Shown: piece after piece, positions 1 through 8,367 of the stretch
Layout: each line of letters opens with the position of its first letter
How positions within the stretch are numbered: the first letter of the stretch is position 1
Assembly (NCBI GenBank): GCA_903901335.1
Contig: CAIUQR010000083.1
Location: 16,866-80,865 of the forward strand
Source: an uncultured delta proteobacterium
GTDB lineage: Bacteria > Desulfobacterota > Desulfobulbia > Desulfobulbales > Desulfocapsaceae
Direction of reading: 5' to 3'
DNA length: 64,000 nt
The notes under the pieces: generated by a model
What the model saw: only the letters and a program-made list of their open reading frames with translations
The model's database searches: none
What the model was told of the DNA's origin: nothing
Program-made: the position numbers and the translations under genes

Positions 1-356
1 AACGGCGACTCCGCGAAAACCTTCCCTTCCGGTGTGAGGATTGACACACGATTATCGAAGATGCGCTGCAGGCCGGTCATGCTGTCGAGGAGGTCCTGAG
101 CGCGATCCGGATCATCGAGTACCTCCTGAGGAATTCTGAGCGCCGCATCGATGAGCTGGTTATGAGCAGCGGTCAGTGTCTTATCAATCTCACCCGCTAA
201 ACCAGTCACCATGACGAACTGATCCTGGGCAATGGTAGCTTTGAGCTGTTGCTCAAAGTAAGAAAACATAATAAATGCCACGGTGGACATCAGGGAGATA
301 ACCAGGACTGAGACGGCAATAGTGATTTTTGATTTTAATCTGAATTGATACGCCAT
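1..356 (-). CDS. N-terminal part of a membrane sensor protein (Cache-like periplasmic region), truncated by the window edge
   Basis: Reverse-strand reading MAYQFRLKSKITIAVSVLVISLMSTVAFIMFSYFEQQLKATIAQDQFVMVTGLAGEID...; TM helix then sensor-like region; open to window start. Confidence 0.6.
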   Translation of the reverse strand, partial: MAYQFRLKSKITIAVSVLVISLMSTVAFIMFSYFEQQLKATIAQDQFVMVTGLAGEIDKTLTAAHNQLIDAALRIPQEVLDDPDRAQDLLDSMTGLQRIFDNRVSILTPEGKVFAESP

Positions 357-550
357 CTTCACGCCTCCGTTTTTTTAGGAGATTGACTTCGGGAAAAGTC
401 AGTTACCGGATTATGGACAGTAACTATTTATTACGTCAATTGTTTGGCAATCTCAAGGATATTCAGGAGCTATTGTGTTGATTATGGATTTCAAGACAAT
501 AACAGGGACGTCAAGAGGTGATCACATCAAACGGCGGCCACTGTCTTCCG

Positions 551-596
551 GTTCAGGACCCGCAACATCCTCTCCAGGTTGTTACAGGTCCTGAAC
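551..596. repeat. Inverted repeat GTTCAGGACC / GGTCCTGAAC
   Basis: Perfect 10-bp arms at 551-560 and 587-596 in an intergenic region. Confidence 0.6.
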
Positions 597-731
597 GAAT
601 CAGCCATATCCCGCCCCCTTTGTGAAGAGGCGAGCGATGGGACGGCAGATCCGTGTTCTTTCTCTTTCTTAAACCAGTTCCAGGGTGCCGGTTTTTTAAA
701 ATACATTTAAGGGTCCGTTTGATATCGATTT

Positions 732-1130
732 CTAGCTTGTTTTAATTTCAATTTTTTTCGGTTTTGCTGCGGAAGTTTTGCCCAGATGCAGCTGTAAAAC
801 CCCATCATGCAGTTCAGCGCTGATATTTTCAGTATCGATGGACTGAGGCACTGAAAACACCCGATGATATTCCACATCGCCGAACTCTTCCCAGACCACG
901 GCGCCTTCAACGTTCAGTTTACGGGTGCCGGTGAGGGTCAGTTTGCCGTTATCGATATGTATCGTCAGGTTTTCACGGGTGACGCCGGGGAGATCGGCAT
1001 TCACGAGAATCTCGCTCTCGTTTTCGAGAATGTCCACTTCAGGGACAATCGAACGGAGCTGACGAGTAGGTTCAATTTGCGTATCTGCCTTTTTTGTCAT
1101 TGCGGTCTCGCTCATATCCATAACCTCCAA
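732..1130 (-). CDS. Hsp20/alpha-crystallin family small heat shock protein
   Basis: ILVNADLPGVTRENLTIHIDNGKLTLTG... alpha-crystallin signature. Confidence 0.93.
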   Translation of the reverse strand: MEVMDMSETAMTKKADTQIEPTRQLRSIVPEVDILENESEILVNADLPGVTRENLTIHIDNGKLTLTGTRKLNVEGAVVWEEFGDVEYHRVFSVPQSIDTENISAELHDGVLQLHLGKTSAAKPKKIEIKTS

Positions 1131-1163
1131 GGTGATCTTTTGGGTAGTCTGTCCGAAATGTCT

Positions 1164-1610
1164 TTATCCTATAGGTATCTGGCGCGGTGTTGCAGCAGCC
1201 GATTTGGCGAGGGACAGACGCAGGATACCATTCTGCAGGGCTGCCTCCACCCTCTCTGCATCGATGTCGGCCGGGAGGGTGAAACTCCTGGTAAACGACA
1301 GTGTGTTTCTCTCATTGCGATGGATGGAATAGCCTTGAGGGGGTTCAGTTTTCCGTGTGCCGCTCAACTCGAGGTAGTTCCCCTGGACTTTTACCGAAAG
1401 GTCTTCCTTCGAGAAGCCTGGAACCTCCGCCCGGACTTCGAACTTACCGCCAAGATCGTAGATGTTTGTTTTTGGTGTGCTTGCCTCGCCGGCCCATCCG
1501 GCATTCCATCGGTAGGAGCGGTCAAAATCCGAGGAAAGGCCATCGATACCGGTGCGAAGCAGATTAATGGTTTTGAGCATTCGGTCGATCTCACTCCATC
1601 TCGTCGACAT
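1164..1610 (-). CDS. Hsp20/alpha-crystallin family small heat shock protein (second copy)
   Basis: FEVRAEVPGFSKEDLSVKVQGNYLELSGTRK; AAGGAGG upstream of MSTRWSEID start. Confidence 0.93.
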   Translation of the reverse strand: MSTRWSEIDRMLKTINLLRTGIDGLSSDFDRSYRWNAGWAGEASTPKTNIYDLGGKFEVRAEVPGFSKEDLSVKVQGNYLELSGTRKTEPPQGYSIHRNERNTLSFTRSFTLPADIDAERVEAALQNGILRLSLAKSAAATPRQIPIG

Positions 1611-1670
1611 AGTATTTCCCTCCTTGGTTGAATTTTCTTTCAAGATCCGGATATTCTGGGGTTTAAAGGC

Positions 1671-1919
1671 TTATCTTGAGATCTGCGTCCTTTTCTGCCT
1701 GCCCTCTTCCAATTTAAAGTCCAGCTTGACAACATTTCCGGCAGCCGGCCCTTTCGGACCCTGGACAATCTCAAAGCTGACAGGCTGGCCTTCGTTCAGG
1801 GATTTATAGCCTTCTCCCTGAATGCCCGTATGGTGGACGAAAACGTCCTTTCCGTTTTCCTGCTCGATAAAGCCATAACCCTTGTTCGAATTAAACCATT
1901 TCACTTTTCCTTTCAACAT
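1671..1919 (-). CDS. Cold-shock domain protein (CspA family)
   Basis: [31 protein letters not shown] motif. Confidence 0.95.
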   Translation of the reverse strand: MLKGKVKWFNSNKGYGFIEQENGKDVFVHHTGIQGEGYKSLNEGQPVSFEIVQGPKGPAAGNVVKLDFKLEEGRQKRTQISR

Positions 1920-2038
1920 GTTATAAAACTCCTGTTGGTTATGGTCCCTCCCGGGGACCTCTTCTTGAGATGCCGGATTGCCGATTGCTGAATCAAAAAA
2001 TCTTTGCAGAAAACGTGCAAATATTTTTTTGTAAGTGA

Positions 2039-2551
2039 CTAAAGAGAAGGATTCCGGTCTTTAGGTTTCGGACTTCCGAACCGTGACAGGGCTTCCTGGG
2101 AGGCCTTCTTCAGCTCTTTCCAGGAGGCCTCAATGCCCTTTTTCGTGGACTGCCACATTTCCTCGCTTACCCCCGTGAGATCATGTATTTTCAGCTTAAT
2201 TTCATCTTCGAACTTTTTCTCCAGCCTTTTGATATCCTCCAGGGCTTCGGTCTTCCTTTTTCCAGCCATGCTCTTGGCCCTCGCCTTCAGGGTATCGATT
2301 TTGTCATTGAAGCCTTTCAGTTCAGCCTTGATTTTTCTCAGATACACCGCTCTCTTATTTTCCGTGCTGCTGCCTGGAAGGCAATCACTTCTCCAGCAGC
2401 AGTCGGACTGATCGCAGGAATCAAGCCCTGTCTGGAAACAGGGCGAATTTCCTTCTTTTTTCTGGATGGCATGAATCAGATCGACTTTTCCTGTCTTGCC
2501 TGGTTTCAGACCCAGTGCTTCGGCCCTTGCCCTCACCTCTGATAGTTGCAT
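2039..2551 (-). CDS. SAP/Rho_N-like small protein with EGNxPCFQ...CDQxxCCWRxDCL motif and long helical C-terminal extension
   Basis: [58 protein letters not shown], shared with the genes at 3231 and 3731. Confidence 0.75.
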   Translation of the reverse strand: MQLSEVRARAEALGLKPGKTGKVDLIHAIQKKEGNSPCFQTGLDSCDQSDCCWRSDCLPGSSTENKRAVYLRKIKAELKGFNDKIDTLKARAKSMAGKRKTEALEDIKRLEKKFEDEIKLKIHDLTGVSEEMWQSTKKGIEASWKELKKASQEALSRFGSPKPKDRNPSL

Positions 2552-2593
2552 GATTCAATCTCCCTTTTGCTGAAAATCATGGTCTCCATAATG

Positions 2594-3169
2594 TTACATT
2601 TTCAACCAACTCTCTTTCTGCCTTTCATAGCATTCGGGACAACAGCCATGGGTAAGGTCGGCCCCGCTTTTTTGACTCAGGTATTCTTCCAGCTGCCGCC
2701 ATCTCCCTGCTCCATATTGGGTGCCGGTATCATCCCGGATTTTTTTGCAATACATACAAATCGGGATCACCTTTTCGTAAATCTTGTTTTTTTTCAATGC
2801 ATTCTGCTTTTCCAGGACTCGTCCCATCCTCAGGACCAGTTCATCGGCATCACACGGTTTAAGAAGAAAATCATCTGCACCTGAGCGAAGCGCCTCTATG
2901 GCCAGGCTTATATCACCCTGGCCGGTGAGGATGAACACCCCGGTTTCCGCATTGATCTTTTTTATCTCCTGCAAGACCTCGAGGCCGCTGATTCCGTCCA
3001 TGGCCAGATCGGTAATCACCAGGTCGAAAACACCGGTCCGGAATTCATCTAAGGCAGCTTCACCGCTTTTTGCTGTTTTCACATAAAAGTTATTTCTCTC
3101 CAGGTAGTTGCCAAGAGATTTCAGAACAGGTTCCTCATCGTCAACCAACAGGACAGCCTTGTTACGCAT
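2594..3169 (-). CDS. Response regulator with C-terminal CxxCKKIR...HGxCPxC Cys module
   Basis: VLLVDDEEPVLKSL... receiver; tail IPICMYCKKIRDD...HGCCPECYE; strong SD before MRNKAV. Confidence 0.88.
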   Translation of the reverse strand: MRNKAVLLVDDEEPVLKSLGNYLERNNFYVKTAKSGEAALDEFRTGVFDLVITDLAMDGISGLEVLQEIKKINAETGVFILTGQGDISLAIEALRSGADDFLLKPCDADELVLRMGRVLEKQNALKKNKIYEKVIPICMYCKKIRDDTGTQYGAGRWRQLEEYLSQKSGADLTHGCCPECYERQKESWLKM

Positions 3170-3230
3170 TGTCTCCCCCCCCTCTGCAGGCGTATGCCGT
3201 GCAAAGTGACTCACGCATTGGCCTTTCGTT

Positions 3231-3410
3231 TCAGATCAGACAGTCTTTCCGCCAACAACACTCCACCTGATCGCAGGAACCGCCGTTCATCTGAAAACAC
3301 GGCTGATTACCCTCCTCGGTCTGAATTTTTCTGATGAGCTCAGTCTTCTTCAGCTTTTCGGTTTTGATGCCCAGTTCCTTCGCCTTCTTTTGCACTTCCG
3401 TCATTTTCAT
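3231..3410 (-). CDS. Small SAP/Rho_N-like protein with Cys motif
   Basis: MKMTEVQKKAKELGIKTEKLKKTELIRKIQTEEGNQPCFQMNGGSCDQVECCWRKDCLI; AAGGAG upstream. Confidence 0.8.
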   Translation of the reverse strand: MKMTEVQKKAKELGIKTEKLKKTELIRKIQTEEGNQPCFQMNGGSCDQVECCWRKDCLI

Positions 3411-3479
3411 AACCAGTCTCCTTTCCTCTCGTCTGTTAAATCCCGGCATGGCCAGGCAGCTGAGCTTGGCTGCCCTCAC

Positions 3480-3686
3480 CTATGCCGCTCTGTGCTTCAT
3501 TAAATATTTCACAAACTTCCGTTTTGCATTCTGGTAATCGTTCCAACTGTAATGATTGATATTTTCTTCGATATCGAACAGGCTTTGATAGTACACCGCC
3601 AGGTTTTGCAGGCCGTTTTCACTCCCTCCATCTTTGCCGATCATTTTGGGCTTCGCGGGTGTTCCGGTAAAGTTCAGCATTTTCAT
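3480..3686 (-). CDS. Hypothetical small protein (68 aa)
   Basis: Intact ORF on the same strand as its neighbours, preceded by GGGGGA. Confidence 0.5.
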   Translation of the reverse strand: MKMLNFTGTPAKPKMIGKDGGSENGLQNLAVYYQSLFDIEENINHYSWNDYQNAKRKFVKYLMKHRAA

Positions 3687-3730
3687 TCCCCCGTGTCAGG
3701 GCAATACCGCTGCTTCATGGTTTCCCCGGC

Positions 3731-3964
3731 TTACGATGTTGAGGCCTTGCGTCCAAGTACCAGGCAGAATAATCTGTCAGGAATTTTGACCCGGCATTCC
3801 TTTCGCCAGCAACATTTTTTGTTATCGCAGGACCTGCCGTTTATCTGATAACACGGGGGATTGCCTTCTTTGATCTGGATTTTTCTGATGAGATCAGCCT
3901 TTTTGAAGTTATCGATTTTGATACCCAGTCTCTTCGCCTTCTTTTGCACTTCCGTCATTTCCAT
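3731..3964 (-). CDS. Small SAP/Rho_N-like protein with Cys motif
   Basis: MEMTEVQKKAKRLGIKIDNFKKADLIRKIQIKEGNPPCYQINGRSCDNKKCCWRKEC; AAGGAG upstream. Confidence 0.8.
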   Translation of the reverse strand: MEMTEVQKKAKRLGIKIDNFKKADLIRKIQIKEGNPPCYQINGRSCDNKKCCWRKECRVKIPDRLFCLVLGRKASTS

Positions 3965-4221
3965 GAACAAGCTCCTTTCCTGTAATCTTGCAATGATTGT
4001 GCGGTAATGAGATACAAAAGCAATCGGTGTCCGTCCGGAAACGGCCATCCCTCCCCCTGGCTCTCCGTCGCTTGCAAACGTGGATTTTTGGGATACAGAT
4101 CAGGTAATCAAGCGCGTCGATATTGAGATCTATGGCTCGTGTTCCGGACAGACACGCGAACTTGTCTTGAGGTTAACTGTGGAGGAAGAGCGCGGCAAAG
4201 ACAATACTGCAGCTCTCGGGA

Positions 4222-4247
4222 TAGTACGGTAACAAAATACCGTACTA
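4222..4247. repeat. Perfect hairpin TAGTACGGTA-ACAAAA-TACCGTACTA overlapping the stop codon of the RR gene
   Basis: 10-bp perfect stem, 6-nt loop; no T-run. Confidence 0.6.
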
Positions 4248-5240
4248 GAGGATGGATGTGAGGAATTTCTTGAGGTTTTTCCCTTGGTTTTTTATCCCGA
4301 GTTTTTTTCTGATATTTTCTCGATACGATTCTATGGTTCTCAAAGAGAGTCCTAAGAGATCGGCTATCTCTTTTGAGGATTTATTCTGCCTGATAGAGTG
4401 GACAATCTGCAATTCCCGAGGGGCCAGTCTGGCATTTATCAGGACACTGTCATGAGGATGTTTCGAGAACACATCCAGCAGATTCGCCTGCGCGGTTTCC
4501 ATGTAGTTCTTCGTTGCACCGCTTGCCCGGGTCTGGGCTTTTTTCAGGAGCGGAAGCACCGTCTCCACCGTCTTGGCGGCAATTTCCCGTCTGATCTCGC
4601 TATGCTCCTTATCTCTTCTCTTCAACATGACGTTCATGGTGGTGTTGATATCATGAAGTTCCCGGTTTTTTTCCTGCAATTCCTTTTCTTTTACCAGCAC
4701 TTTTTCCAAGGCGGTTTTCAGCTCGTCGACCGTTCGGGTCAACTCAGCCGTTCTTTCCACGACCTGGTGTTCCAGGTTGGCCCGGGATTGCTGGAGTTTC
4801 ATTTCCACGGCTTTTCGGGCGGCAATCTCGCCTTTGAGGCGCTCATTCTGGTCTCTCAGCCTGGCAACCAGATCCTGCTTTTCAAAGCTGCGTCGCGCCT
4901 TGCTGAGGAGGTCGTCCATATCGCAGGGCTTCTGGAGATAATCATCAGCTCCGAGCTGGAGGGTTTGCACGGCTGAACCAATATCACCCTGTCCGGTCAG
5001 GATGATAACACCGATATCCGGGTAGAGATTCTTCGCCTGTGTCAACACCCCTATACCATCCACCCTGGGCATGAACAGATCGGTAATGACCAGGTCGTAT
5101 CGCCTGGCGCGAAGCTCGTCTATGGCCTTCCGGCCATCTGTTGCGGTGGTGACGGTAAAGTTGTTTTTTTCAAGGGCCCAGCCGATGGAAGTCAGGATGG
5201 CCTCTTCATCATCAACCAGGAGTATCGATTTATGGTTCAT
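4245..5240 (-). CDS. Response regulator: receiver, coiled coil, LuxR-type HTH
   Basis: SILLVDDEEAILTSIG...; C-term LAPRELQIVHSIRQNKSSKEIADLLGLSLRTIESYRENIRKKLGIK. Confidence 0.9.
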   Translation of the reverse strand: MNHKSILLVDDEEAILTSIGWALEKNNFTVTTATDGRKAIDELRARRYDLVITDLFMPRVDGIGVLTQAKNLYPDIGVIILTGQGDIGSAVQTLQLGADDYLQKPCDMDDLLSKARRSFEKQDLVARLRDQNERLKGEIAARKAVEMKLQQSRANLEHQVVERTAELTRTVDELKTALEKVLVKEKELQEKNRELHDINTTMNVMLKRRDKEHSEIRREIAAKTVETVLPLLKKAQTRASGATKNYMETAQANLLDVFSKHPHDSVLINARLAPRELQIVHSIRQNKSSKEIADLLGLSLRTIESYRENIRKKLGIKNQGKNLKKFLTSIL

Positions 5241-7299
5241 TGTGTGCACTCATAACGGGCAGAAATACCGAAAACATCGAGCCCTTGCCGGGTTCGCTTT
5301 TGACATCGATTTGGCCGCCATGTTTTTTGATAATACCGTAACTGACGGATAAGCCGAGGCCGGTCCCTTTCAACTCGGACTTGGTGGTGAAAAACGGTTC
5401 AAAGATATGGGGAAGATGCGCCGGACTGATGCCTGTGCCGTTATCCTCGATATGGACGACAACGTCTTCCCCGATTGTCTCGGTGGCGATAGTGATTGTC
5501 CCGCCTCCTTCACAGGCGTCTGCGGCGTTGGTGAGGAGATTGAGAAAGACCTGTTTCAGCTGATCGGGAACCGCCATGATGGAGGGAAGGCCGGCATACT
5601 TTTTTACAACCGTTATGTCGCGGGCATGCAGGTCTTTTTTCCCGATCAGGAGGAGCGCGTCCAGGGTTGCGTGCAGATCAGTCGGCGCAAGTTTGCCGGT
5701 AGTGGGCCGGTAGAAATCCCTGAGATTGGCGATGAGGTTCTTCATCCGGTGACATTCCTGGAGTGCCAGCGCCACGAGTTCCTCCTCCTTTTTTTCAAGG
5801 GGAACGTACTGCCTTATCCCTTTGATGATGGTCATGACGCTCTGGAGAGGATTGTTGAACTCATGGGCGATGGAGGCGGAAAGACTCCCCACCGCTGAGA
5901 GCTTTTCCGCATGGAGCAGCTGTTCGTGCGACTTCTGCAATTCCAGCGTCCGTTCCCGGACCCGTTGCTCCAGCTCCTCATGTGCTTTTTCCAAAGCCTC
6001 CCTGTTTTTTTGTTCCTCGGTAATATCGAAGGCGTAATGGAGGTAGAGATCTCCGCCCACTGGAATCCAGTGGGCATCCCAATACATGCCAAGCCCCCAG
6101 AACTGATCATTTAAGGCAACACCTTTGTCCCAGAGTTTTGGGGCAAGGCACCAGGGACAGGGGGCCTCTCTCTGCCCCCAGCTTGCATAGCATTTCCTGC
6201 CCGGAACGGCCCCTACCGCAACGGCCGCCCTATTGGAAGCAACGATCTCCCGTGTATGGTATTTCAGAAGCAGAGCAACACAGGGGAGGGCATCCATGAA
6301 CAGCTGCCGCAATCTCATCTCGCCGTGTAATTTCTCCTCCGCCTCCTTGCGCCGGGTGATATCCCGGCCGACAGCCTGGTACTCAATGACCTCGCCCTTC
6401 TCATTATAGAGGGCCCGGCCGCACCACTGCTGCCAGGATATCCTGCCGTCCGGCAGGTGGACCCGGTGTTCAATGGTTTTCTCCGGACTCAGCGGGGTCA
6501 GATGCTTGAAATGATCCCCCACCAATGGCAGGTCGTCCTTATAAATATCCGGCAGATAATTGGTGCCGAGGATCTCCTGATAGTTAACGCCGAAACACCG
6601 GCAATAGGCGTCGTTGACAAAGGTCAGCCTGCCTTGGGGATCGAACCGGCAGATCAGATCGTTCTGGTCCATGACTATGGCCCGGTATCTTTCCTTGAGG
6701 TGACGGAGCCTGGCCAGCTCCGCCTCTTTGTGAACGGAAATATTGCTCACCACAACCCGGTATTGCCCCGGCGGATCAAAACCTTCCGTATTGATGACTG
6801 TTTCCACCAGGGCGTGGAAAAAAGGCCCGTCTTTTTTCTGCAGCCGCAATTCAAAGGATTGCCTCTCTTTTGTCTCCAGCAGCTTTTTACGGTGGAGATA
6901 AAAGACATCCTGATCATCAAAGGCGATGAAAGCGGAAAACTGCTGCCTGAGCAGCTGACCTCTTGCCCCCCCCAGAAGAGCGGCAGCGGTCAGGTTGGCC
7001 TCAAGAATCGTCCCCTTGTCGCTTAAGGTCAGATAGGCAACCGGGGCAAAGTCATAGAGGTCGGCATAACGGCGGCGGGACTTTTCGAGCTCTTCCTGGG
7101 TTTGGCGCAGATCTTCGTTTTGCAGCTCCAGTTCGATTCGGTGGGTATCGAGTTCATTTACCAGTTCGCGGATATCCTCCTGAAGCACCTCCGCCTTGCC
7201 GGGTGTTTCCTCCGGAAACGTCTGGGCACGTCGTCGCAGTTCGCAAAATTTATTGTCGCCGGATTTTTTTTCCATATCACTCTTTGGGCTCCCCCTCAC
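5230..7299 (-). CDS. PAS-domain sensor histidine kinase
   Basis: Multiple PAS regions; H-box SIAHEFNNPLQSV; N/G boxes NLLTNAADACEGG, VEDNGTGI, GTGLGLSVSYGI; GTG start at 7299 or ATG at 7275. Confidence 0.92.
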   Translation of the reverse strand: MRGSPKSDMEKKSGDNKFCELRRRAQTFPEETPGKAEVLQEDIRELVNELDTHRIELELQNEDLRQTQEELEKSRRRYADLYDFAPVAYLTLSDKGTILEANLTAAALLGGARGQLLRQQFSAFIAFDDQDVFYLHRKKLLETKERQSFELRLQKKDGPFFHALVETVINTEGFDPPGQYRVVVSNISVHKEAELARLRHLKERYRAIVMDQNDLICRFDPQGRLTFVNDAYCRCFGVNYQEILGTNYLPDIYKDDLPLVGDHFKHLTPLSPEKTIEHRVHLPDGRISWQQWCGRALYNEKGEVIEYQAVGRDITRRKEAEEKLHGEMRLRQLFMDALPCVALLLKYHTREIVASNRAAVAVGAVPGRKCYASWGQREAPCPWCLAPKLWDKGVALNDQFWGLGMYWDAHWIPVGGDLYLHYAFDITEEQKNREALEKAHEELEQRVRERTLELQKSHEQLLHAEKLSAVGSLSASIAHEFNNPLQSVMTIIKGIRQYVPLEKKEEELVALALQECHRMKNLIANLRDFYRPTTGKLAPTDLHATLDALLLIGKKDLHARDITVVKKYAGLPSIMAVPDQLKQVFLNLLTNAADACEGGGTITIATETIGEDVVVHIEDNGTGISPAHLPHIFEPFFTTKSELKGTGLGLSVSYGIIKKHGGQIDVKSEPGKGSMFSVFLPVMSAHNEP

Positions 7300-7355
7300 A
7301 TGCGTAGCGAAGGTATGAAACCCGTGCTCTTACATTGCTGAAATATGTACTTCCT

Positions 7356-8324
7356 TCATTTTTCCGGGGTGCCTCGATCTACTTTCTTCATTTGGGGGTA
7401 ATGCTTCTCTACACATTCCGGGCAGATGCCATGGCTGAACTCGGCCTCGGTGTGGTCGCGGATATAGACTTCCACCTGGCTCCAGTAGCCCTGGTCGTCG
7501 CGGATTTTCTTGCAGTTGGCGCAGATGGGCAGAATGCCGCGCAGAGTCCGGATGTCATCGATCAATGCCTTCTGCAGTGCCTCCTCGGCCTGCTTTAACC
7601 TGCTGATGTCGCTTATGACGACGCGGAACACGAACGCCCCCATGGAAGCCTCGACCGGGGATTCACCATCGGCCTTTTTCCCTGATCCCGCCGCCAGTTC
7701 CTGCCTGACTGTTGCCTCCAGAAAGCCCCAGAATACCGTGCCGTCCTCTTTTACCATCCGCAGTTCGCAGGCCAGCGGTTCACCTGTTTGCCCTGAGCTT
7801 TCCTGCTCCGAGTCCAGCCGGACCGTCGAACAGCTCGCAAGGAGCTGCTTGAGATACCGATAATAGATATCCTGGTCCTCTTTGACGATAAATCGGCTGA
7901 GCGGCTGTTTTATGAGCGTGGCCCGCCCCACGCCCAGCAGGGTAGCGGTGGTGAGATTTGCCTCCAGAATCAGTCCCTTTTCGCTGATGGTGCAGTAGCC
8001 CACCGGCGCCAGGTCATAAAGGTCGAAATAGCGGTCCTTCGCGGCCTCCAGTTCCGCCTCAATCCGGCGCAGTTCCTCATTCTGAATTTCGAGCTCGATC
8101 TGATGCACCCGCAGCTCATATAACATATGCTGCATCTCTTCGGCTGACAGGGCCTGCAGGCCTTCCTGTGACAGGCCCGCTTTTCTCCGGAAGATATCTT
8201 CCGCCAGCCAGCGCAGGGTCAGTTCTGCCTGTTCTGAACTTAATTGAAATGACCCCGCCTGCGGCGAGCCGTTCGTAGCCGCTGAAGGGACGGCATCTTC
8301 GGGTTGTTTATCTTTTTTTCTCAT
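7356..8324 (-). CDS. PAS-domain protein with C-terminal CxxCKKIR/HGxCPxC module and no kinase domain
   Basis: PAS YDLAPVGYCTISEKGLILEANLTTATLLG; tail ILPICANCKKIRDDQGYWSQVEVYIRDHTEAEFSHGICPECVEKHYP. Confidence 0.85.
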   Translation of the reverse strand: MRKKDKQPEDAVPSAATNGSPQAGSFQLSSEQAELTLRWLAEDIFRRKAGLSQEGLQALSAEEMQHMLYELRVHQIELEIQNEELRRIEAELEAAKDRYFDLYDLAPVGYCTISEKGLILEANLTTATLLGVGRATLIKQPLSRFIVKEDQDIYYRYLKQLLASCSTVRLDSEQESSGQTGEPLACELRMVKEDGTVFWGFLEATVRQELAAGSGKKADGESPVEASMGAFVFRVVISDISRLKQAEEALQKALIDDIRTLRGILPICANCKKIRDDQGYWSQVEVYIRDHTEAEFSHGICPECVEKHYPQMKKVDRGTPEK

Positions 8325-8367
8325 TGTGTATCTCCTTCATTCTGCGGTTGTCTGTCTTTCATCCCCA

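Noticed and set aside
864-1631. 255-aa + strand ORF
   Set aside because: Spans two Hsp20 genes in antisense; shadow ORF.
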